A stretch of DNA of 64,000 nucleotides. Origin: Nocardiopsis metallicus. Its GTDB lineage: Bacteria; Actinomycetota; Actinomycetes; Streptosporangiales; Streptosporangiaceae. Each line of letters opens with the position of its first letter. Within the stretch, counting starts at the first letter, position 1. The stretch is from the NCBI RefSeq assembly GCF_014201115.1, contig NZ_JACHDO010000001.1, forward strand, positions 5,828,001 to 5,892,000. The letters are read 5' to 3'. Below are positions 60,055 to 64,000 of this stretch, one piece after another. The position numbers and the translations under genes were made by a program. The notes under the pieces were generated by a model. It saw nothing but the letters and a program-made list of their open reading frames with translations. It was not told the origin of the DNA and did not search any database.

Positions 60055-60840
60055 TTACCCGCCGTTCGCCGTGTCCAGCCGGTAGCCGATGCCCCGGACC
60101 GTGTGGATGAACCTGGGCTGGGACTCGGAGTCGCCCAGCTTGTGCCGCAGCCGGCGGATGTGCACGGCGATCGTGTTGTTCACCGGGGGAAGGGGCTTGT
60201 GCCAGACCTCGGTCCACAGCTCCTCGCGGCTGACCACTCTGCCGCTGTGTCTGAGCAGGAAGTCCATGATCCCGAACTCCCGCAGGGCCAGGTTGACCGG
60301 CTGCCCGTCCACGAACAACCGGTGCCCCAGCGCGTCCAACTCCAGGTCGCCCGAGCGCAGCGCCACCGGACCGCCGGTCCCCGTGACGGGCGAACCCTCC
60401 GGGCCGGGGAGCGAACCGCGCAGCAGCGCCGAGAGCTCGGGGATGCGGTAGGGCCGGTTCACGCAGGCGGTGGCCCCCGCGGCCAGCGCCCGCATCGCCC
60501 GCTGCGAGTCACCCGGGCCCACCCCGATGAGTATCGGGATGTCCATGGCCCGCCGGGTCACCCGCACCAGCGTCTCCAGGTCCACCTCGGGCGGGGCCGC
60601 GTTGGTCAGCAGCGTGTCCGGACGCACCATCCCCACCCGGAGCAGGGCCTCGGCGCCGTCCACGCAGACCGTGATGTCCACGTCGTGCCCGCTCAGCGAG
60701 AGCACCAGCTGGTGCGACTGCTCGGACTCCGGCTCGACCAGCAGGACCCGCAGCGGACCCTCCGTACGCCCCGCCCGCACCTCGTCGTCCGGTGTGCCCG
60801 AAGGCGGGGGGACCGGTGCGGAGGAGGTGATGGCGGGCAT
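60055..60840 (-). CDS. PhoB/OmpR-type regulator with degenerate receiver domain
   Basis: A 261-residue DNA-binding protein. Residues about 30-145 fold like a response-regulator receiver (LRVLLVEPESEQSHQLVLSL, CVDGAEALLRVGMVRPDTLL, MRALAAGATACVNRPYRIPE), but the phosphoacceptor aspartate position is taken by TNAAPP (Asn instead of Asp) and the switch lysine by Arg (VNRP). The C-terminal winged helix is intact (ALREFGIMDFLLRHSGRVVS, NTIAVHIRRLRHKLGD, IHTVRGIGYRLD). It sits between pstB and pstS. It probably binds DNA without phosphorylation. No histidine kinase gene is present. Confidence 0.85.
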   Translation of the reverse strand: MPAITSSAPVPPPSGTPDDEVRAGRTEGPLRVLLVEPESEQSHQLVLSLSGHDVDITVCVDGAEALLRVGMVRPDTLLTNAAPPEVDLETLVRVTRRAMDIPILIGVGPGDSQRAMRALAAGATACVNRPYRIPELSALLRGSLPGPEGSPVTGTGGPVALRSGDLELDALGHRLFVDGQPVNLALREFGIMDFLLRHSGRVVSREELWTEVWHKPLPPVNNTIAVHIRRLRHKLGDSESQPRFIHTVRGIGYRLDTANGG

Positions 60841-60893
60841 GGGCGGGTCCACTTCGTCGAGGGGGCGAGGGCGGGTGGAGCTCGACCGCTCGG

Positions 60894-61766
60894 CTACCCG
60901 AAACGGCCCGAGATGTAGTCCTCGGTGCGCTGGTCGGCGGGCTTGCTGAAGATCGTCGCGGTCTCGTCGAACTCCACGAGGCTGCCGTAGCGGTCGCCCA
61001 CCTCGTCCACGCCGGCGGTGAAGAACGCCGTGCGGTCCGAGACGCGGGCCGCCTGCTGCATGTTGTGGGTGACGATGACGATGGTGAACTCGGCCGCCAG
61101 CTCGTACATCAGGTCCTCGATCTTGAGCGTGGCGATCGGGTCCAGGGCCGAGCAGGGCTCGTCCATGAGGATGACCTCGGGGTTCACCGCGATGGTGCGC
61201 GCGATGCACAGGCGCTGCTGCTGACCGCCGGAGAGGGCGAAGGCGCTCTCCTTCAGCTTGTCCTTGACCTCGTCCCACAGCGCGGCCTTGGTGAGGGTCT
61301 CCTCGACCAGGTCGTCCATGTTGCCGCGGACACCGTTGATCCGCGGGCCGTAGGCGATGTTGTCGTAGATGGACTTGGGGAAGGGGTTGGGCTTCTGGAA
61401 GACCATCCCGATCCGGCGGCGCACCTCGATCGGGTCGACCTCGGGGGCGTAGAGGTCCTCGCCGTGGTAGGTCACCTTGCCCTCGATCCGTGCACCGGGG
61501 ATGAGGTCGTTCATCCGGTTGAGCGTGCGCAGCACCGTGCTCTTGCCGCAGCCGGACGGGCCGATCATGGCGGTGATCTGGCGCGGACCCACCTTCAGGT
61601 TCACGTCACGGACGGCCTTGTTCGATCCGTAGTAGATCGACAGGTCGGAGATGTCGAAGACGGGGTCACCCAGGTCGGGCACCTCGCGGTTGTACCGGAC
61701 GGTGTCGGGGGCGATGCCGCGGCCGGACTCGGTGCCTCGCGGGGTCGCGGTGTTGCTGACAGACAT
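60894..61766 (-). CDS. pstB: Phosphate ABC transporter ATPase PstB
   Basis: ATP-hydrolysing subunit of the phosphate importer, 290 residues with Walker A IGPSGCGKST, Q-loop MVFQKPNPFPKSIYDN, signature LSGGQQQRLCIART, Walker B VILMDEPCSALDP and switch histidine VIVTHNMQQA. Start ATG 61766 follows GGAAGTGG. It is the first gene of the locus on this strand, with the regulator next (53-base spacing). In most bacteria pstB comes last, so the order here is unusual. Confidence 0.96.
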   Translation of the reverse strand: MSVSNTATPRGTESGRGIAPDTVRYNREVPDLGDPVFDISDLSIYYGSNKAVRDVNLKVGPRQITAMIGPSGCGKSTVLRTLNRMNDLIPGARIEGKVTYHGEDLYAPEVDPIEVRRRIGMVFQKPNPFPKSIYDNIAYGPRINGVRGNMDDLVEETLTKAALWDEVKDKLKESAFALSGGQQQRLCIARTIAVNPEVILMDEPCSALDPIATLKIEDLMYELAAEFTIVIVTHNMQQAARVSDRTAFFTAGVDEVGDRYGSLVEFDETATIFSKPADQRTEDYISGRFG

Positions 61767-61850
61767 GGGGCCACTTCCGGGTCGGACGGAGCTCGGTGTG
61801 CGCGTGAGGGGTAGAACCCGCTGAGCGCGGTCGATTCCCATGCAAATATG

Positions 61851-61894
61851 CCCGCGTGAAGCCCGGGTGAACGAACCCCGTGGCCAAGGTGAAC
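61851..61894 (-). promoter_or_regulatory. PHO box upstream of pstB
   Basis: On the minus strand four consecutive 11-base units can be read: GTTCACCTTGG, CCACGGGGTTC (degenerate), GTTCACCCGGG and CTTCACGCGGG, of which three carry the TTCAC core of PhoP operators in register. The last two are adjacent direct repeats. The array starts 85 bases before the pstB start codon. Confidence 0.82.
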
Positions 61895-61901
61895 GCAGGC
61901 G

Positions 61902-62186
61902 GTGGAGTGGGAAGCCCCCGGTGACGTCTTGGTGTCGTCCCCGGTCGGGGCGGCCGGTGCCGACCGACCTCCGGGGCGCGTACCCCTGCTGCACGGCGTG
62001 CCGGGGCCGCCGCTGACGGGAGTCGTGCTCCCGGGCGGCGAGCTCGGCGACCTGATCTCGGAAGAGGCCGGGGCGGGTCTGGCGCGGGTGCCCCGGGAGC
62101 TGGCTCGGTGGGGCGGAGCCCTCCGGGCCGAACAGCAGCCCCGGACGGCTGGGGCGGTGAAGCTCCGTTCGCTCTTGCCCGCCTAG
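61902..62186 (+). CDS. Small hypothetical protein
   Basis: A 94-codon frame from GTG 61902, with 85 percent or more G/C in third positions, so it is probably coding. The part RVPLLHGVPGPPLTGVVLPG and LARVPRELARWGGALRA is faintly like SseB-type or SAV_915-type proteins, which is not enough for a call. It starts within the pstB upstream region, divergent from it, and shows no ribosome site; it may be the C-terminal part of a truncated gene. Confidence 0.4.
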   Translation: MEWEAPGDVLVSSPVGAAGADRPPGRVPLLHGVPGPPLTGVVLPGGELGDLISEEAGAGLARVPRELARWGGALRAEQQPRTAGAVKLRSLLPA

Positions 62187-62254
62187 AGCAGCCGGGCCCA
62201 GACGGGGAGCCGCATCCCGACCCGAAGCCCCTGTTCCGCCGGGGGCACGCGCAC

Positions 62255-62304
62255 GACCGCCCCGACGGTCCCGGGCCGGTGCGGCGTCGGGGGTCGGGGC
62301 GGTC
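62255..62304 (-). terminator. Terminator of the thioredoxin gene
   Basis: GACCGCCCCGAC (62255-62266) pairs with GTCGGGGCGGTC (62293-62304), 26-base loop, 16 bases after the thioredoxin stop on the minus strand. Confidence 0.75.
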
Positions 62305-62319
62305 GGTTCGCGGAGCGTG

Positions 62320-62691
62320 CTACTGCGCGGTCTCGCCCTGCTCGGCGATCTTCTTCTTGACCTCGTCCATGTCCAGTTCCCGGGCCTGGGTGATCAGGCT
62401 CTCCAGGGCCTCGGAGGGGAGGGCGCCCGGCTCGTTGTAGATGACCGTCTGGTCGCGCACGATCATCAGCGTCGGGATGGACTGGATCTTGAACTCGAAG
62501 GCGAGCTCGCGCTGGGCCTCGGTGTCGACCTTGGCGTGCACGATGTCCTCGTGCTTCTCCGAGGACTTGTCGAACACCGGGGCGAACTGGCGGCAGGGAC
62601 CGCACCAGTCAGCCCAGAAGTCGATCAGGACGAAGCTGTTGTCCTTCAGCGTTTCCGCGAAGTTGTCTTTGGTGAGTTCGACGGTGGACAC
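62320..62691 (-). CDS. trxA: Thioredoxin
   Basis: A 123-residue thioredoxin: DFWADWCGPCRQFAPVF with the redox pair (Cys30, Cys33), VDTEAQRELAFEFKIQSIP with the cis-proline (Pro72), and a C-terminal charged helix (ELDMDEVKKKIAEQGETAQ) longer than in the standard 105-residue form. It reduces protein disulfides in the cytoplasm. Start GTG 62691 follows CAGGAGACCAC. Single gene with its own terminator. Confidence 0.93.
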   Translation of the reverse strand: MSTVELTKDNFAETLKDNSFVLIDFWADWCGPCRQFAPVFDKSSEKHEDIVHAKVDTEAQRELAFEFKIQSIPTLMIVRDQTVIYNEPGALPSEALESLITQARELDMDEVKKKIAEQGETAQ

Positions 62692-62970
62692 GTGGTCTCC
62701 TGCTCTTCGTTCGTCTTGTTGGTGTCGACCGGTGGCCAACTGCCATCCTCTTGGGTGCTACAGCGGTAGTGCCCACTTGTTTGTTCCACATGCCTCGCGG
62801 GTGGCTCGCACCCACCTCGTGAGCTGGTGGTTTCCGACACAACACGTGTTGCATACCTGTTTGGGAGGAAAGGCGACACATGGTTAGTGTCGGTTCACGG
62901 GGCACGGGTTCATTGTGGTGACCGGAGCTCCCGTTGTGGGCCGAACACCGAAACAACCCGAGGGGGACCC

Positions 62971-63318
62971 ATGAGCACGGAGGTGCCCGAGGGTGAACAG
63001 GCCGTGGACTACCGCTTCACCCTCGCCAACGAACGTACCTTCCTGGCGTGGATCCGGACGGCCCTGGCCCTGCTCGCCGGTGCGGTCGCCGTGCTCCACC
63101 TGCTCCCGCTGGCCTGGGACGAGACGCTCCGTACGGTGGTGGGGCTGCTCCTGGCCGTGCTCGCCGGAATCGTGACCGTCTACGCTCCGCTGCGCTGGTA
63201 CCGCGTCCAGAAAGTCATGCGACGCGGCGGGAGCCTGCCGATGAGCGTTCTTCCGCTGATCACCACGTTCGCCGTGGGCATGGTGTGCCTGGCGGTTCTG
63301 CTGGGGAACCTGCTGTGA
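62971..63318 (+). CDS. DUF202 (YidH-type) membrane protein
   Basis: A 115-residue protein of the YidH/DUF202 family with three membrane helices. The family motif FTLANERTFLAWIRTALALL begins at residue 16, followed by helices around 60-78 and 95-113. Function unknown in the family. Start ATG 62971 behind AGGGGGACCC. It overlaps the next gene by four bases (GTGA), and the two have been co-opted as a pair. Confidence 0.85.
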   Translation: MSTEVPEGEQAVDYRFTLANERTFLAWIRTALALLAGAVAVLHLLPLAWDETLRTVVGLLLAVLAGIVTVYAPLRWYRVQKVMRRGGSLPMSVLPLITTFAVGMVCLAVLLGNLL

Positions 63319-63686
63319 ATCCGAGTGAGGAACGGCGCGACCCCGGCCTCCAACCCGAACGCACGCTACTGTCCTGGCAGCGCATGCTGATCCTGCTGGC
63401 CCTGGTGGGACTGCTCTACCTGCGCGGCCCGCTCGAACCGGGATCCGCCGTAGTGCCCGAGGTCGCCCCCCTGCTCCGGGTGGGTTTCATGGGCTTCACC
63501 CTGCTGTTGGGCGCGGGCCTCGGACTGCACCTGTTGCTGCGGTGGCGGCGTACCCGCCACGGGGTACGCGATCCGCGGACGGGACAGCCACCGCTGAGCG
63601 TGGCCAGCCCCTGGGCCATGGCCGTGCTGTGCACGGGCGTCCTGGCCATGACGGTGACCGTGGTGGCCACGGTGCTCGTGCCGTGA
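63315..63686 (+). CDS. DUF202 membrane protein, second of a pair
   Basis: A 123-residue DUF202 protein: LQPERTLLSWQRMLILLALV (the E-R-T-x-L-x-W-x-R family start), two more helices at about 50-75 and 100-122, and a basic loop (RWRRTRHGVRDPRTGQPPLS). GTG 63315 overlaps the stop of the preceding DUF202 gene. Function unknown; the pair probably forms a membrane heteromer. Confidence 0.85.
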   Translation: MNPSEERRDPGLQPERTLLSWQRMLILLALVGLLYLRGPLEPGSAVVPEVAPLLRVGFMGFTLLLGAGLGLHLLLRWRRTRHGVRDPRTGQPPLSVASPWAMAVLCTGVLAMTVTVVATVLVP

Positions 63687-63745
63687 ACCGCAACGGCTTC
63701 CTGTGCACCTGGGCGGTTGACCGGTGAACCGGTGCGGTGCCCGCG

Positions 63746-63796
63746 CCCTGCCTGGGTGCGGGCCCTTGAGTGCGGGAGGGGCGCACCCAGGCAGGG
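63746..63796. terminator. Long inverted repeat after the DUF202 pair
   Basis: CCCTGCCTGGGTGCG (63746-63760) pairs perfectly with CGCACCCAGGCAGGG (63782-63796), 21-base loop, 60 bases after the stop codon. No T-run. Confidence 0.6.
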
Positions 63797-64000
63797 GTGC
63801 CGTGTCTGTGGTATGCCCTGAACGGGCGCGGCCGCTGGGGCCGAGGGGCCTTTGTGAGGGGCCGAGACAGGGAAGAAGCCGGCGACCCGGCTTGCTGCCC
63901 TCTGGCGGGCAGGCGGGTGTCGCGTCGGGTCCACGAGGCGGGGGCCGGGCCTCGTGACCTCCCCTCTCATCGCTGTGTTCTCGCTGTTGGCGGCTGTGGG
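63797..64000. other. Window end, nothing recognised
   Basis: GC-rich sequence with small hairpins and no convincing coding frame; a gene may begin just beyond the window. Confidence 0.5.

Overview
The window is high-GC DNA (strong G/C preference at third codon positions) from an actinomycete. The protein sequences, the mycothiol-linked DsbA-fold enzymes, the SigK/RskA pair and the Streptomyces-type PHO boxes suggest Nocardiopsis or a close relative. The genus is an inference; the actinomycete origin is well supported.

Layout. 1-4.5 kb: a secreted repeat protein, divergent GABA-catabolism genes (gabD, gabT) and tRNA-Arg(ACG). 4.5-14 kb: a damaged accessory region beginning 137 bp beyond the tRNA. 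It holds the start of a polyketide ketoreductase fused to the end of a tyrosine integrase, the C-terminal half of a sugar aminotransferase, a methyltransferase without its SAM-binding core, a frameshifted glycosyltransferase, the first ~73 residues of a type II polyketide ketosynthase fused to an ActIV-like MBL-fold cyclase, and one intact five-gene operon (MDR reductase, two DsbA-fold enzymes, DHA2 exporter, LLM flavoenzyme). I read this as the remains of an aromatic polyketide locus that may have arrived on a tRNA-integrating element.

14-20 kb: an alditol-oxidase-like gene, a phosphatase/surface-protein chimera, and an SF2 helicase cut off by an IS701-type insertion sequence whose other side does not carry the missing helicase half. 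20-31 kb: metabolic genes and transporters with nearby regulators (VOC protein, acyl-CoA ligase, amidohydrolase, EamA permease, Lrp, MFS, TetR, siderophore-interacting protein, MFS). 31-36 kb: rskA-sigK with two fasciclin lipoproteins and a membrane molybdopterin oxidoreductase, plus a collapsed second oxidoreductase copy. This looks like a tandemly duplicated SigK regulon.

36-56 kb: mostly chromosomal housekeeping genes (OmpA-like lipoprotein, Uma2 protein, lpd, membrane proteins, an AlkZ-like protein, an OtsB-GH15 fusion, methyltransferases, hisE-hisG, a GH5 enzyme). Two inverted copies of a ~200-bp dispersed repeat lie 7 kb apart; one has a perfect 60-bp palindrome at its centre. 56-64 kb: the phosphate-uptake locus in the unusual order pstB, regulator, pstS, pstC, pstA, with PHO boxes before pstB and before pstS and a PhoB-like regulator with a degenerate receiver domain; then thioredoxin and two DUF202 membrane proteins.

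All calls come from reading the sequence. No database search was run, so family names rest on motif recognition.
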